Shown piece by piece: positions 34,438-44,958 of a stretch of 52,500 nt of DNA. Within the stretch, counting starts at the first letter, position 1, and each line of letters opens with the position of its first letter. Made by a program: the position numbers and the translations under genes. The notes under the pieces are model-generated. The model saw only the letters and a list, made by a program, of their open reading frames with translations. It ran no database searches and was not told the DNA's origin. The stretch is from Mangrovibacillus cuniculi (GTDB lineage Bacteria; Bacillota; Bacilli; Bacillales; R1DC41), in the NCBI RefSeq assembly GCF_015482585.1, contig NZ_CP049742.1, forward strand, positions 2,750,001 through 2,802,500, read 5' to 3'.

Positions 34438-36912
34438 GTGGGAAACTTTTTTCAACCAATTCCAGAAAATGAGGAACTTCAGTCGACGTCCAGCCTAAGG
34501 TCATCTTTTCTTCCTAAGACTTGGTTTGCATCCATTCAAAAGTCCTTTGAGTCTGTGTTATTAGAACGTGGAGTATTGTTTACGTTAATTGGACTGTGTG
34601 TAAGTCAGTCAACTATGATGCAAGAGATGAATCCTTTTGCATTTGCTTTCTTTGCGGCAGTCTATATGTCTAGATGGGACAGGGCACCGCATGTCTTGAT
34701 TGGTTTTGCAATCGGAGTGTTGTTAGGTAATTGGGTAGAAACTAGTATCCTATTATTAACAAGTACATTATTTATGGTCGTCGGAAGGCACATGTTAAGG
34801 GGAGCTCATGAAGTTTGGATTGGTGTAACGGCTGCATTACTTTGGTTTGTTATGCATGGTGCAATGCTTGGGGTTCAAACGCTTTTTGGAGAAACAACCA
34901 TGGAGCCATACTTTATTTTAACAATGGAATCTGCTTTAGTAGGAGTACTAATTCCAATGTTTATGACGATTATACCGATTCTGGCTCTTAATAAGAGAAT
35001 TAAGGAAATGGGCACAGATGAAGTTATATCTGTTATTTTATTATTCGGAGCTGTTCTGGCAGGATGTGTACAGTGGTCAACAGAGATGTTTTCTGTAGAG
35101 CACACGTTAGCTCGTTATATGGTAGTACTGTTTGCTTTAGCAGCTGGTCCTGCCTTAGGTTCAACGGCTGGTGTTGTAACGTTAATGGCTATCAGCTTGT
35201 CAACGGAAACTAGTGTAACTGGGTTAGGAATCTTAGCGTTTACAGGATTATTAGCTGGCATGCTTAGAAAACTAAAGAGAATTGGGATGGCACTAGGTAT
35301 GTTTGTTCCGACGTTATTCTTTTGTTTATACACGCCGAACGGAGAAACCATCTACATTTCCATGGAGTTTCTGCAGACTGGAATTGCCTTTTTATTATTA
35401 ATTTTAACACCGCATTCCTGGTTAACAACTTTATCAAGAAAAATTCCAGGGACTTATGAATATGATCATGAACAAAGAGAATATGTCAAGAAAGTAAGAG
35501 ATACGTCAGTACAGAAGATAGCACAGTTTGCTTCCGTATTTCGTCTATTGTCAAATAGTTTTCGTCAAGACTATGGTACGTATGAACAAATTAAAGCGGA
35601 AATGGTACAAGATCGTAAGAAGTTTGCTCGTTTTCTAGTAGAACGTTCGTGTATAAATTGTTCACAAGGAAAGGCATGTAGAGACCCTCATGCGCAATCA
35701 ACGTCCATGATAGTAGAGAAAATTATTTTAGAAATGGAACGAAACGGGGGGAGTGTGAAACGATCCCTACTAAACGAATTAACTAATCAATGTAGGAAAA
35801 ACGAAACCTTGCTACAGTTGCTTTATAAAGAATACCCCGAGTATGAAGCGCAGAGAACACTGAAACAACACATATATGAAAGTAGAGAGATGGTAGCTGT
35901 TCAATTAAAAGGTATGGCTAAGATAATTAAAAGTTTTTCTAGTGAGCTACAGAAAGAGGAAGAACAGTACCATGAACAAGAAGATCGCATTTTAAATTTG
36001 TTACACAGAAAAAGAATAGTTGCAGAAAGAGTAGAAATCTATCAATACAAGAAAGGGAATATGGATATTGATATTTTCATACCGTTAAAGATTTATAACG
36101 AAGAAGTTCATGAAGCAATTGGACCAATTCTAAGTGGTATTACGGAGGATCCTTTAGTATTAGAGCGTTATGAGAAGATGTCGATAGATTCCTTAGTTAG
36201 AATGACGTTTAGATCAGATAAAAAGTTTGAAGTAGAAAGTGGAATGGTGTATGTAGCAAAAGATGGTCAATTTGTTTGTGGAGATTCCTCTGCGACTTTC
36301 GATATTGGACAAGGAAAAGTTGCTTTAGCTCTATCGGATGGAATGGGAGCTGGAATACCAGCTTCTAAAGACAGTCAAACAGCCATTAGGTTACTAGAAG
36401 AATTATTAAGGGCTGGGATTAAAGAAGAAGTAGCAATCCAGAGTATCAATTCCATACTAGCCCTACGTTCTAAGGAAGACTCTTTTTCTACATTAGATTT
36501 AACGATTATTGATCTTGTGGATGCGAAAGCAAACTTTATGAAAATGGGGTGTGCTCCAACCTTTATTATCCGCGGACAACAAATTCAAAAGATAAATGTT
36601 AGTTCAATTCCTATGGGTATTTTAAACGAGTTTGAAGTGGACTCTATGCCAATGCAATTAAGAGCTGGTGACATTGTCGTCATGATGAGTGATGGTGTTT
36701 ACGAAGGAGCTCCAGGAATTGAAAATTATGATGTATGGATGAAACGATTATTGAAAGAGAGAGCAGACCTTTCTCCTCAAGAAATTGCAGAGTCGCTAAT
36801 TGAAGAAGTAATGAAATGTAATAGTCAAGTGGCGCATGATGATATGCTAGTAGTTGCCGCTGCAATACAACATAGAACACCAGAGTGGGCGAGTGTCAGA
36901 TCGACGGCTTAA
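34438..36912 (+). CDS. spoIIE: Stage II sporulation protein E (SpoIIE phosphatase)
   Basis: An 824-residue membrane PP2C phosphatase that dephosphorylates SpoIIAA and so activates sigma-F in the forespore; it also binds FtsZ at the polar septum. About ten hydrophobic helices fill residues 45-330. A central FtsZ-binding and regulatory region follows, with a cysteine cluster CINCSQGKAC near residue 405. The PP2C domain from about 590 shows the Mn-binding aspartates in LALSDGMGAGIPASKDS near 630 and VMMSDGVYEG near 745. GTG 34438 follows GAGGTGGAG; five upstream in-frame codons are not part of the protein. Confidence 0.96.
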   Translation: MGNFFQPIPENEELQSTSSLRSSFLPKTWFASIQKSFESVLLERGVLFTLIGLCVSQSTMMQEMNPFAFAFFAAVYMSRWDRAPHVLIGFAIGVLLGNWVETSILLLTSTLFMVVGRHMLRGAHEVWIGVTAALLWFVMHGAMLGVQTLFGETTMEPYFILTMESALVGVLIPMFMTIIPILALNKRIKEMGTDEVISVILLFGAVLAGCVQWSTEMFSVEHTLARYMVVLFALAAGPALGSTAGVVTLMAISLSTETSVTGLGILAFTGLLAGMLRKLKRIGMALGMFVPTLFFCLYTPNGETIYISMEFLQTGIAFLLLILTPHSWLTTLSRKIPGTYEYDHEQREYVKKVRDTSVQKIAQFASVFRLLSNSFRQDYGTYEQIKAEMVQDRKKFARFLVERSCINCSQGKACRDPHAQSTSMIVEKIILEMERNGGSVKRSLLNELTNQCRKNETLLQLLYKEYPEYEAQRTLKQHIYESREMVAVQLKGMAKIIKSFSSELQKEEEQYHEQEDRILNLLHRKRIVAERVEIYQYKKGNMDIDIFIPLKIYNEEVHEAIGPILSGITEDPLVLERYEKMSIDSLVRMTFRSDKKFEVESGMVYVAKDGQFVCGDSSATFDIGQGKVALALSDGMGAGIPASKDSQTAIRLLEELLRAGIKEEVAIQSINSILALRSKEDSFSTLDLTIIDLVDAKANFMKMGCAPTFIIRGQQIQKINVSSIPMGILNEFEVDSMPMQLRAGDIVVMMSDGVYEGAPGIENYDVWMKRLLKERADLSPQEIAESLIEEVMKCNSQVAHDDMLVVAAAIQHRTPEWASVRSTA

Positions 36913-37007
36913 CAGAATGATATATTAAGATTTTTTATATAATTAGTAGTTTAAAATAAGTGAAACCTGTCCATCATGGTACTAACACATGATTGGAGGG
37001 GAAGCGA

Positions 37008-37736
37008 ATGACTATTAAGCAAATTCTTTTAATTACAGATGGTTGCTCGAATCAAGGTGAAGATCCTATCGCCATGTCAGCATTAGCACAAGAACAAGGG
37101 ATAACGGTGAATGTCATCGGAATAATGGAGAAAGATGTTATCGATCAAACTAGCATGAGTGAAATAGAGCAAATTGCCATGTCTGGAGGTGGAGTAAGTC
37201 AAGTTGTTTATGCAGAAGCGTTATCTCAAACCGTTCAAATGGTAACGAGAAAAGCAATGACACAAACTCTACAAGGAGTGGTAAATAAGCAACTCAAACA
37301 GATTTTAGGCAATCATTCGTCTATGGAAGAGCTACCACCCGATAAGCGCGGGGAAGTACTAGAAGTTGTAGATGAACTAGGTGAAACGACACCACTTGAT
37401 GTGTTGATTCTTGTCGATATGTCTGCATCCATGACACACAAGCTAGAAACAGTAAAAGAGGCTTTATTGGACCTGTCACTAAGCTTAAATGCAAGAATGG
37501 GAGATAATCAATTTAGTGTATTTGTATTTCCCGGGAAAAAGAAAGATGTCGAAAATTTGCTGGATTGGACACCAAAGCTCGAATCTTTGTCGAGTATCTT
37601 TCCGAAATTAGCTACAGGAGGAATGACTCCAACAGGTCCGGCGTTAAGAACAGCAATAACGCACTTCAAGAAGAAAAAATCTCTTAAAGGTTTCTTGGGT
37701 AGAAACGATGAATCCTACTTGGAAGAAACCATTTAA
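37008..37736 (+). CDS. yabS: von Willebrand factor A domain protein YabS
   Basis: A 242-residue cytosolic protein of unknown function with two vWA-like halves: an N-terminal one (LLITDGCSNQGEDP) and a central one with a MIDAS-like DxSxS (ILVDMSASMTHKLETVKEAL near residue 132) and a threonine in GGMTPTGPALRTAI. Sporulation-linked in B. subtilis. ATG 37008 follows TTGGAGGGG; a TTG five codons upstream is inside that site. It overlaps yabT by 29 bp and the pair lies directly after spoIIE. Confidence 0.88.
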   Translation: MTIKQILLITDGCSNQGEDPIAMSALAQEQGITVNVIGIMEKDVIDQTSMSEIEQIAMSGGGVSQVVYAEALSQTVQMVTRKAMTQTLQGVVNKQLKQILGNHSSMEELPPDKRGEVLEVVDELGETTPLDVLILVDMSASMTHKLETVKEALLDLSLSLNARMGDNQFSVFVFPGKKKDVENLLDWTPKLESLSSIFPKLATGGMTPTGPALRTAITHFKKKKSLKGFLGRNDESYLEETI

Positions 37737-38676
37737 TATCGCTGTTGGAACAACCATAGTTGGAAAATGGAGTGGGAAATCATACACAATAGTAAAAGAA
37801 CTGGGTTATGGTGCAAATGGGATTGTGTATTTAGCTACTACCGCTAATGGTGAAGTAGCCCTAAAGATGAGTGATGAAACCCTATCTGTTACATCAGAGG
37901 TAAACGTATTAAAAGCGTTCTCTAAGGTCCAGGGGTCTCCCCTTGGACCTTCTTTATTAGAAGTGGATGATTGGGTAACTACGAGGAAGACAATGCCTTT
38001 TTATACAATGGAATATGTAAAAGGACCAGATTACTTGTCATTTATTCAGCAAAAAGGGAATTCGTGGATTCCTGTGTTGATAGTCCAGTTACTCCAAGAT
38101 CTACATCGACTTCATGAAGAAGGTTGGGTGTTTGGAGATCTTAAACCGGAAAATTTATTGGTAACAGGACCTCCGTATCGAATAAGGTGTATCGATGTAG
38201 GTGGTACCACCTTGCAGGGTAGAGCGATTAAAGAGTTTACAGAGTTCTTTGATAGAGGGTATTGGGGAATGGGTTCCAGAAAAGCAGACCGAGCGTATGA
38301 TTTATTCGCTGTGGCAATGATTATGATTAATTCTTACTATCCAAAACGTTTAACAAAGGTGCCGAATCAAAACGGAGTAGACGTTCTGTACCGAGCTATT
38401 CGAAAACAACCAGAATTACTACCATATGAGCCAATCTTAATCAAAGCACTAAAAGGCGACTATCAATCTGCAATAGAAATGAGAAGTGCACTTTTACATT
38501 TACCTGCAAAGACACAACAAGTTCAAAAACAAAGAACTAACAAGCCTAAACCAAAGCAACAGTTGACCAAATCTAAAACTGCTTCTCAAAGTACCCATTT
38601 TTTTGAAACAGTTTCGTTAGTTTTCCTAGTCTCCATGGTATACATCTTATACATTTGTTTTGAATTACTCCAATAA
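37708..38676 (+). CDS. yabT: Serine/threonine protein kinase YabT
   Basis: A 322-residue Hanks-type kinase with a single C-terminal membrane helix (residues 295-318). The glycine loop (LGYGANGIVYLA near 30) and VALKMSD lysine near 52 are present. The catalytic loop reads FGDLKPENLL, lacking the His-Arg of HRD, and DFG is DVG (CIDVGGTT); the B. subtilis enzyme shares these and is active. YabT lacks an extracellular sensor, is made in the forespore and phosphorylates RecA at sporulation onset, activated by DNA. A basic, Gln/Lys-rich juxtamembrane stretch (near 265-292) could be that DNA-binding part. Start overlaps yabS; site is weak (GGGTAG). Confidence 0.92.
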   Translation: MNPTWKKPFNIAVGTTIVGKWSGKSYTIVKELGYGANGIVYLATTANGEVALKMSDETLSVTSEVNVLKAFSKVQGSPLGPSLLEVDDWVTTRKTMPFYTMEYVKGPDYLSFIQQKGNSWIPVLIVQLLQDLHRLHEEGWVFGDLKPENLLVTGPPYRIRCIDVGGTTLQGRAIKEFTEFFDRGYWGMGSRKADRAYDLFAVAMIMINSYYPKRLTKVPNQNGVDVLYRAIRKQPELLPYEPILIKALKGDYQSAIEMRSALLHLPAKTQQVQKQRTNKPKPKQQLTKSKTASQSTHFFETVSLVFLVSMVYILYICFELLQ

Positions 38677-38726
38677 ATAACTCATGATATAGTTAGAAGG
38701 AAGTTTATTATTGAAGGAGTACCGTG

Positions 38727-40127
38727 ATGAGTTTGCTTTGGCATCAAATAAATAAAACGAATAAAGAATATAACTTATTCTCTTCAGAAGATTCCATTTT
38801 ACTAGCTGTCTCTGGGGGCATCGATTCTATGGTGCTCCTACATTTCTTTTATCAACATCGTACTCAGTTTGGTGTTACTCTTTCTGTAGCTCATGTTAAT
38901 CATCAACTACGCGATGTGGAAGCAGAAAAAGACTATTTATTAGTTGAAAAGGTATGTAGAGAATACGATATTCCTTTTTATGGAACATCTATTCCAGTAG
39001 GACAATTGAAACTAGAAGAACCAGGGTCCACACAAATGGTCGCTAGAAAGTACCGATATGAATTTCTTTATCAAACAATGAAGAAGACTAATTGTAATGT
39101 GTTAATGACAGCTCATCATGCGGATGATCAGCTAGAAACGCTTTTACAAAAGATAACAAGAGGGGTAACTAATTTAGCGGATGCCGGTATTCCAGTGAAA
39201 CGCTCTTTTCATGAATATCTCCTAGTGAGGCCGTTAATAAATGTACGGAAGGATGAAATTAAGGACTATGCTTCTTTGCGCGGGGTGAGTTATCGTGAAG
39301 ATTCCTCTAATGAGAGTACCGATTATCAGCGCAACAAGTACAGGCATTTAGTAACACCTGTTTTAAAAGAAGAGAATCCTCAAATACATACAGTTGTTCA
39401 ACGGTTATTGAATGAAGCGGTGGAAGATGAAGAGTATCTTCAAAAAGAAGCGAAGAGATCATTGGAAGTCATGACCCGAAGAAGTGCAGATCAAATAGTT
39501 CTTGACAATTCCTTATTCTATCAGTTGGCTATGCCTTTACAAAGAAGGGTGATTCAACTAATATTAAACTATCTTTACATAGATCAACCTTTTGTCATGC
39601 ATTCTAAGCATGTAGCAAATATTTTACAGTTAATTCACAAACCACATCCGTCTGGAGAAATACATCTCCCGGAGAATTGGTCAGCTCGAAAAGAAACGAA
39701 CAATACGAGATTTAAAAGAAGAGGTATCAGAATGAATTCTTCTGACTCTCAGTTGCAATCGCTACCTTTCGACCAAGTGGTAAAGTGGAATAATGATCGC
39801 TCTTTTCTACTCACGAACACGTCACCTACAAGTATCCCTGTACCATTTCATTCATTCATAAAAATTTATTTATCACATGAAGACAAGCTATATATACGTT
39901 CAAGGCGACCAGGAGATCGATTACAAGTGAAAGGTCTTACAGGTCATAAGAAGGTAAAGAGCTTAATGATAGATAAAAAAATACCTCAACATAAGAGAGA
40001 TGAATGGCCATTGTTGGTTACACAGGATGACACAGTTTTATGGGTGCCGGGGATCCAACACGGGTTGCAGGAAGAGAGAGCATCTTTATCAGAAAGTGTT
40101 GCATATGTATATGAATTAAAGGAATAG
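38727..40127 (+). CDS. tilS: tRNA(Ile)-lysidine synthase
   Basis: A 466-residue enzyme that converts C34 of the tRNA-Ile CAT anticodon to lysidine, making it read AUA. The PP-loop [17 protein letters not shown] is near residues 26-42, HVNHQLR near 73, and [11 protein letters not shown] near 129. The C-terminal domain (about 375-466) carries [31 protein letters not shown] 38727 lies 7 bp after AAGGAG; the GTG one codon upstream is too close. It pairs with hprT 19 bp downstream, a conserved couple. Confidence 0.95.
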   Translation: MSLLWHQINKTNKEYNLFSSEDSILLAVSGGIDSMVLLHFFYQHRTQFGVTLSVAHVNHQLRDVEAEKDYLLVEKVCREYDIPFYGTSIPVGQLKLEEPGSTQMVARKYRYEFLYQTMKKTNCNVLMTAHHADDQLETLLQKITRGVTNLADAGIPVKRSFHEYLLVRPLINVRKDEIKDYASLRGVSYREDSSNESTDYQRNKYRHLVTPVLKEENPQIHTVVQRLLNEAVEDEEYLQKEAKRSLEVMTRRSADQIVLDNSLFYQLAMPLQRRVIQLILNYLYIDQPFVMHSKHVANILQLIHKPHPSGEIHLPENWSARKETNNTRFKRRGIRMNSSDSQLQSLPFDQVVKWNNDRSFLLTNTSPTSIPVPFHSFIKIYLSHEDKLYIRSRRPGDRLQVKGLTGHKKVKSLMIDKKIPQHKRDEWPLLVTQDDTVLWVPGIQHGLQEERASLSESVAYVYELKE

Positions 40128-40146
40128 TATAGGGGGCTTCATTGTT

Positions 40147-40692
40147 ATGAAACAAGATATTCAAGAGATTTTAATCACGGAAGAAGAGCTTCAAACGACA
40201 ATTCGTGAACTAGGAGCTACATTAACGGAGGATTACCAAGATAAAAATCCGTTAGCAATCGGTGTATTAAAAGGTGCTATGCCTTTTATGGGTGATTTAT
40301 TGAAACGCATTGATACATACTTAGAAATGGATTTTATGGATGTTTCAAGTTATGGTAATAATACAGTATCTTCAGGTGAAGTGAAGATTCTAAAGGACTT
40401 AGACACTAAGGTAGAAGGTCGTCACGTTTTAATTATTGAAGATATTATTGATAGTGGGTTAACGCTTAGTTATTTAGTAGAGCTATTTAAATATCGTAAA
40501 GCAGCTTCTATTAAAATTGTCACACTTCTAGATAAACCGACTGGACGTAAAGCGAGTATCTCAGCAGATTATGTTGGGTTTAAAGTTCCAGATGCATTTG
40601 TTGTAGGGTATGGATTAGACTATGCAGAGCGTTACCGTAACCTTCCGTATATCGGAGTATTAAAACCAGAGGTATATAACACAGCTGAGTAA
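40147..40692 (+). CDS. hprT: Hypoxanthine-guanine phosphoribosyltransferase
   Basis: A 181-residue type I PRTase for purine salvage. PRPP loop [17 protein letters not shown] is near residues 97-113, the acidic pair and flexible loop [22 protein letters not shown] near 65-86, and the base-binding [27 protein letters not shown] at the end, both runs quoted in part. AGGGGG precedes the ATG. In B. subtilis the TilS-HprT complex also activates ftsH transcription, and here too ftsH is next. Confidence 0.96.
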   Translation: MKQDIQEILITEEELQTTIRELGATLTEDYQDKNPLAIGVLKGAMPFMGDLLKRIDTYLEMDFMDVSSYGNNTVSSGEVKILKDLDTKVEGRHVLIIEDIIDSGLTLSYLVELFKYRKAASIKIVTLLDKPTGRKASISADYVGFKVPDAFVVGYGLDYAERYRNLPYIGVLKPEVYNTAE

Positions 40693-40730
40693 GCATAATC
40701 TAACGTACAGACTTTATTTGATAAGAAAAA

Positions 40731-40798
40731 TGAACGACAAACCGGGCACCATAGAGCGTGTGTATCGTTTGTCATACATACTTTTACTATGGTAGTAT
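40731..40798 (+). promoter_or_regulatory. ftsH promoter with overlapping inverted repeat
   Basis: TTGTCA (40769-40774), 18-bp spacer, TAGTAT (40793-40798). The inverted repeat GACAAAC (40736-40742) / GTTTGTC (40767-40773) overlaps the -35 and could be an operator, for example for the TilS-HprT activator known in B. subtilis; that link is inference. Confidence 0.5.
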
Positions 40799-40836
40799 CG
40801 AATGTAGTTTGTTTTACCCGTGGGAGGAGGTAAGAG

Positions 40837-42831
40837 ATGAATCGTATTTTGAGAAATACCATATTCTATTTACTAATATTTCTCGTTATCATTGGAATTG
40901 TAAGTTACTTTAGTGGTACTAATGAGCCAGCGAAAGATCTTACGTATAGTGAGTTTGTCACAAAATTAGAACAAGGTGAAGTAGAGGAGTTCTCTATGCA
41001 ACCTTCTGGTGGCGTCTATGAAGTTGTTGGAACTTTAGTTGGTGCACAAGAAGGTGAAGAGTTCCGTACTTATGTTTTAAATAGCCCGTCCACGTTAGAA
41101 AAAGTGGAACAAGCAGCGGGTGCTTCCGATTTAACTGTAGAAGAAGCAGAACAAACAAGTGGTTGGGTTACTTTCTTTACTGGAATCATTCCATTTGTCA
41201 TTATCTTCATTTTATTCTTCTTCCTACTTAACCAAGCTCAAGGTGGCGGTAGCCGTGTAATGAACTTCGGTAAAAGTAAAGCGAAGTTGTATAGTGAAGA
41301 GAAGAAAAAAGTACGCTTTAAAGATGTTGCTGGTGCTGATGAAGAAAAGGCAGAACTAGTTGAAGTGGTAGAATTCCTTAAAGATCCTCGTAAGTTCGGG
41401 GAACTTGGTGCACGAATTCCTAAAGGTGTTCTATTAGTAGGACCTCCGGGGACTGGTAAAACATTACTTGCTCGTGCTGTAGCTGGAGAAGCAGGTGTTC
41501 CTTTCTTCTCTATAAGTGGTTCGGACTTCGTAGAGATGTTTGTCGGTGTCGGTGCCTCTCGTGTTCGTGATTTATTTGAAAATGCGAAGAAAAATGCTCC
41601 GTGTATTATCTTCATTGATGAAATTGACGCAGTAGGTCGTCAGCGTGGAGCTGGTTTAGGTGGAGGTCACGATGAGCGTGAACAAACACTTAACCAATTG
41701 CTAGTTGAGATGGATGGTTTTGGAGCGAATGAAGGTATTATTATCATTGCAGCAACAAACCGACCAGACATTCTTGATCCAGCTTTATTACGTCCAGGTC
41801 GTTTTGACCGTCAAATTACAGTTGACCGTCCTGATGTAAAAGGTCGTGAAGCGGTGCTACGTGTACATGCACGTAATAAACCATTAGATGAAACAGTAGA
41901 CTTAAAAACAATTGCTATGCGTACTCCAGGCTTCTCTGGTGCAGATTTAGAAAACTTACTGAACGAAGCCGCATTAGTTGCAGCTCGTCAAGATAAGAAA
42001 AAAGTAGATATGGCAGATATCGATGAAGCTACAGATCGTGTAATTGCTGGTCCAGCTAAAAAGAGTCGTGTTGTATCTCAAAAAGAACGTAATATTGTTG
42101 CATGGCATGAAGCTGGTCACGTAATCATTGGTCTTGTGCTTGATGAAGCGGATATGGTACATAAAGTTACCATCGTTCCACGTGGGCAAGCAGGTGGGTA
42201 TGCAGTAATGCTACCAAAAGAGGATCGTTACTTTATGACGAAGCCTGAATTGTTAGACAAGATCACTGGTTTACTTGGTGGACGTGTAGCAGAAGAGATT
42301 GCTTTTAATGAAGTATCAACTGGTGCACATAATGACTTCCAGCGTGCAACTAGTATCGCTCGCCGAATGGTAACAGAATACGGTATGAGTGATAAACTTG
42401 GTCCTCTTCAATTTGGTCAATCACAAGGTGGTCAAGTCTTCTTAGGTAGAGACTTTAATTCTGAGCAAAACTACTCTGAAGCTATCGCCTATGAAATCGA
42501 TAAAGAGATTCAACAATTTATCAAAGATAGCTATGAGCGTGCTCGTAAAATTCTTACAGAAAATCGTGAGAAACTGGATCTTGTCGCTAAAACACTTTTA
42601 GAAGTGGAAACGTTAGATGCAATGCAAATTCGTTTCTTATATGACAAAGGTCGTCTTCCTACTCAAGAAGAAATTATTGAGCGTGCCAATGAAAATAATA
42701 AACAAGCTGATGACGTGAAGGTAAATATCCAGTCTAAAAAAGAAGAATTAGGTGATCGTGTTGACGAAAGCCCTACAGCTTCTGATCTTCCGAAAGAAGA
42801 AGATACGACAGATACAAAACGTCCAGAGTAA
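40837..42831 (+). CDS. ftsH: ATP-dependent zinc metalloprotease FtsH
   Basis: A 664-residue membrane AAA+ protease of quality control and regulation; it also supports sporulation through Spo0A phosphorelay control. Two membrane helices are visible (residues 8-25 and about 112-132). Walker A GPPGTGKT is near 201, Walker B IIFIDEID near 256, the second region of homology [19 protein letters not shown] near 305, and the zinc site HEAGH near 424. The last 50 residues are acidic and variable. GGGAGGAGG precedes the ATG. Strong terminator downstream. Confidence 0.97.
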   Translation: MNRILRNTIFYLLIFLVIIGIVSYFSGTNEPAKDLTYSEFVTKLEQGEVEEFSMQPSGGVYEVVGTLVGAQEGEEFRTYVLNSPSTLEKVEQAAGASDLTVEEAEQTSGWVTFFTGIIPFVIIFILFFFLLNQAQGGGSRVMNFGKSKAKLYSEEKKKVRFKDVAGADEEKAELVEVVEFLKDPRKFGELGARIPKGVLLVGPPGTGKTLLARAVAGEAGVPFFSISGSDFVEMFVGVGASRVRDLFENAKKNAPCIIFIDEIDAVGRQRGAGLGGGHDEREQTLNQLLVEMDGFGANEGIIIIAATNRPDILDPALLRPGRFDRQITVDRPDVKGREAVLRVHARNKPLDETVDLKTIAMRTPGFSGADLENLLNEAALVAARQDKKKVDMADIDEATDRVIAGPAKKSRVVSQKERNIVAWHEAGHVIIGLVLDEADMVHKVTIVPRGQAGGYAVMLPKEDRYFMTKPELLDKITGLLGGRVAEEIAFNEVSTGAHNDFQRATSIARRMVTEYGMSDKLGPLQFGQSQGGQVFLGRDFNSEQNYSEAIAYEIDKEIQQFIKDSYERARKILTENREKLDLVAKTLLEVETLDAMQIRFLYDKGRLPTQEEIIERANENNKQADDVKVNIQSKKEELGDRVDESPTASDLPKEEDTTDTKRPE

Positions 42832-42836
42832 TAACC

Positions 42837-42880
42837 AAAAGCTATCCGAAGCGGATTTTATCTTCTTCGGATAGCTTTTT
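42837..42880 (+). terminator. ftsH terminator
   Basis: AAAAGCTATCCGAAG (42837-42851) pairs with CTTCGGATAGCTTTT (42865-42879), 15 bp, with flanking A and T runs. Confidence 0.92.
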
Positions 42881-42955
42881 TGTTATATAACTAGTAACGA
42901 CGTACCCCTCATGTATTGTATGTAGGCAACTAAAGCGCATAAGAGGCATGTTTTA

Positions 42956-42964
42956 TGGTATGAT
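42956..42964 (+). promoter_or_regulatory. Extended -10 promoter upstream of coaX
   Basis: TGGTATGAT (42956-42964) fits TGnTATAAT with one mismatch; no -35 recognised. It lies between the ftsH terminator and coaX. Confidence 0.4.
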
Positions 42965-43002
42965 TGCTTAAGATTTGTCACTTAGTTCGGAGGGTGAAGG
43001 GT

Positions 43003-43779
43003 ATGATTTTTGTATTAGATGTTGGTAACACAAATATCGTTTTTGGTGTGTACGAAGGGGAAAAATTAATGTATCACTGGCGAGCAGAAACGGACCGTCA
43101 TAAATCTGAAGATGAGTTTGGTATGTTTGTGAAAAGTTTGTTTGATACGGTCGGACTACGGTTTGACCAAATGGAAGGTGTGATTATCTCTTCTGTTGTT
43201 CCGCCTATTATGTATGCATTAGAAAAAATGTGTGAAAAATACTTTAAGATAAAGCCCCTTGTTGTGGGACCAGGAATAAAAACCGGTTTAAATATAAAAT
43301 ACGATAATCCAAAAGAAGTTGGTGCAGATCGTATCGTAAATGCAGTAGCGGCCATTAAAGAATATGGAAGCCCATTGATTATCGTGGACTTTGGTACAGC
43401 AACAACATATTGTTATATCAATGAACAACAACAATATATGGGTGGTGCGATTGCTCCGGGAATCGGAATTTCTACAGAGGCTTTGTACTCTAAGGCTGCC
43501 AAATTACCTCGTATTGAAATTACAAGACCTGATGAAATCATTGGGAGGAATACAGTTAGCGCAATGCAAGCTGGAATTTTATTTGGGTATGTAGGACAAG
43601 TAGAGGGGATTGTCCAACGTATTAAAGCTCAAGCTAACAAAGAGCCATTAGTTATTGCAACAGGGGGATTATCTTCTTTGATTGCAAAAGAATCAAACGT
43701 AATTGATATTGTAGATTCAGAACTGACGTTAAAGGGTCTGCGTATGATATATAACCGTAATAAGACGGAAAAGGAGTAA
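43003..43779 (+). CDS. coaX: Type III pantothenate kinase
   Basis: A 258-residue ASKHA-fold kinase for the first step of coenzyme A synthesis; type III enzymes need a monovalent cation and are not feedback-inhibited. Motifs are [13 protein letters not shown] (residues 3-15), [11 protein letters not shown] near 107, [12 protein letters not shown] near 128 and [11 protein letters not shown] near 147. ATG 43003 follows CGGAGGG by 8 bp; a 13-codon upstream extension lacks a site and starts near the promoter. hslO follows after 5 bp. Confidence 0.95.
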   Translation: MIFVLDVGNTNIVFGVYEGEKLMYHWRAETDRHKSEDEFGMFVKSLFDTVGLRFDQMEGVIISSVVPPIMYALEKMCEKYFKIKPLVVGPGIKTGLNIKYDNPKEVGADRIVNAVAAIKEYGSPLIIVDFGTATTYCYINEQQQYMGGAIAPGIGISTEALYSKAAKLPRIEITRPDEIIGRNTVSAMQAGILFGYVGQVEGIVQRIKAQANKEPLVIATGGLSSLIAKESNVIDIVDSELTLKGLRMIYNRNKTEKE

Positions 43780-43784
43780 ACAAC

Positions 43785-44663
43785 ATGAAAGATTATATTG
43801 TAAAAGCGTTAGCATATGACGGACAAATTCGTGCGTATGCTGCTAGCACAACAGAAGCTGTTTCAGAAGCTCAACGTCGACATTATACATGGCCGACTGC
43901 ATCAGCTGCTCTAGGGCGCTCTATGACAGCTGGAGTTATTATGGGATCTATGTTAAAAGGTGATCATAAATTAACAGTTAAAGTAGAGGGTGGCGGTCCA
44001 ATTGGAGCCATTATAGTAGATGCGGATGCTCATGGTCATGTTCGTGGTTATGTTACTCATCCTCTAACACATGTTGAGTTAAATGAACATGGAAAGTTAG
44101 ATGTACGTGGGGTCGTAGGAACAAACGGTTACTTATCTGTTGTAAAAGATATTGGATTGCGCGATAACTTTACTGGGCAAGTTCCTATTGTTTCAGGAGA
44201 ATTAGGTGATGATTTTACCTATTATTTCGCTGTATCTGAACAAGTACCTTCATCTGTAGGGGTAGGTGTTCTTGTAAATCCAGATAACAGCATTTTGGCT
44301 GCTGGTGGATTTATTATTCAGGTCCTTCCAGGGACAACTGATGAGACGATCTCTAAGATAGAAGAGCATATCTCTACTATGGAACCTGTTTCGAAATTAA
44401 TTGAAAGAGGTTTAACGCCGGAAGAAATACTTGAAACAATTTTAGGGAAAGAGAACGTAAAGTTTCTTGAAACACAGCCTGTAACCTTCCGTTGTACATG
44501 TTCAAAGGAACGTTTCGGTAACGCGATTATTAGTTTAGGTAGTGAGGAAATTCAAGAGATTATCGATACAGAAGGACAAGCAGAAGCACAATGTCATTTC
44601 TGTAACGAGAAATATGTGTTTATAAAAGAAGAGTTAGAAGAGCTGTTGGAAGAAGCTCTGTAA
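43785..44663 (+). CDS. hslO: Redox-regulated chaperone Hsp33
   Basis: A 292-residue holdase that is switched on by oxidation. The C-terminal zinc switch is intact: C237 and C239 ([10 protein letters not shown]) with C270 and C273 (CHFCNEKY). The N-terminal [15 protein letters not shown] start and [13 protein letters not shown] loop are typical. AAGGAG precedes the ATG; likely cotranscribed with coaX. In B. subtilis yacD follows; here no yacD lies before cysK. Confidence 0.96.
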   Translation: MKDYIVKALAYDGQIRAYAASTTEAVSEAQRRHYTWPTASAALGRSMTAGVIMGSMLKGDHKLTVKVEGGGPIGAIIVDADAHGHVRGYVTHPLTHVELNEHGKLDVRGVVGTNGYLSVVKDIGLRDNFTGQVPIVSGELGDDFTYYFAVSEQVPSSVGVGVLVNPDNSILAAGGFIIQVLPGTTDETISKIEEHISTMEPVSKLIERGLTPEEILETILGKENVKFLETQPVTFRCTCSKERFGNAIISLGSEEIQEIIDTEGQAEAQCHFCNEKYVFIKEELEELLEEAL

Positions 44664-44670
44664 CGTTTAG

Positions 44671-44707
44671 AACCAGAAGAGGCGTGAGTGCAACTTCTGG
44701 TTTTTTA
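44671..44707 (+). terminator. hslO terminator
   Basis: AACCAGAAG (44671-44679) pairs with CTTCTGGTT (44694-44702), then T's. Confidence 0.85.
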
Positions 44708-44887
44708 TGTCACTAGTAATAAGTTAACACTCTTACGCAATATGTTTATGATGTATATCCTCATAATCGTTCATTTAAATTAATTTAGAAAAGGAATTTT
44801 AGGTTTTCTTCTATTCTAAGGTATAAGTCTGAACTTAGATTCGAATATGGGACAACATATATGTCATAAGATGTAGAAACAAATATT

Positions 44888-44946
44888 TTGACAAATTAAC
44901 AGATAATTGATAATTTTTACCTATCCTTATCAATTTAATCGGAATT
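44888..44946 (+). promoter_or_regulatory. cysK promoter and possible CymR site
   Basis: TTGACA (44888-44893), 17-bp spacer, TAATTT (44911-44916). Just downstream ATCGGAATT (44938-44946) resembles the ATNGGAATT end of the CymR box that controls cysK in B. subtilis (consensus recalled from memory). The preceding stretch 44708-44887 shows nothing else. Confidence 0.5.
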
Positions 44947-44958
44947 GGAGTGAGTGCA

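Noticed and set aside
41238-41615. 125-codon open frame on the minus strand
   Set aside because: Mirror of the conserved AAA domain of ftsH; no independent evidence.
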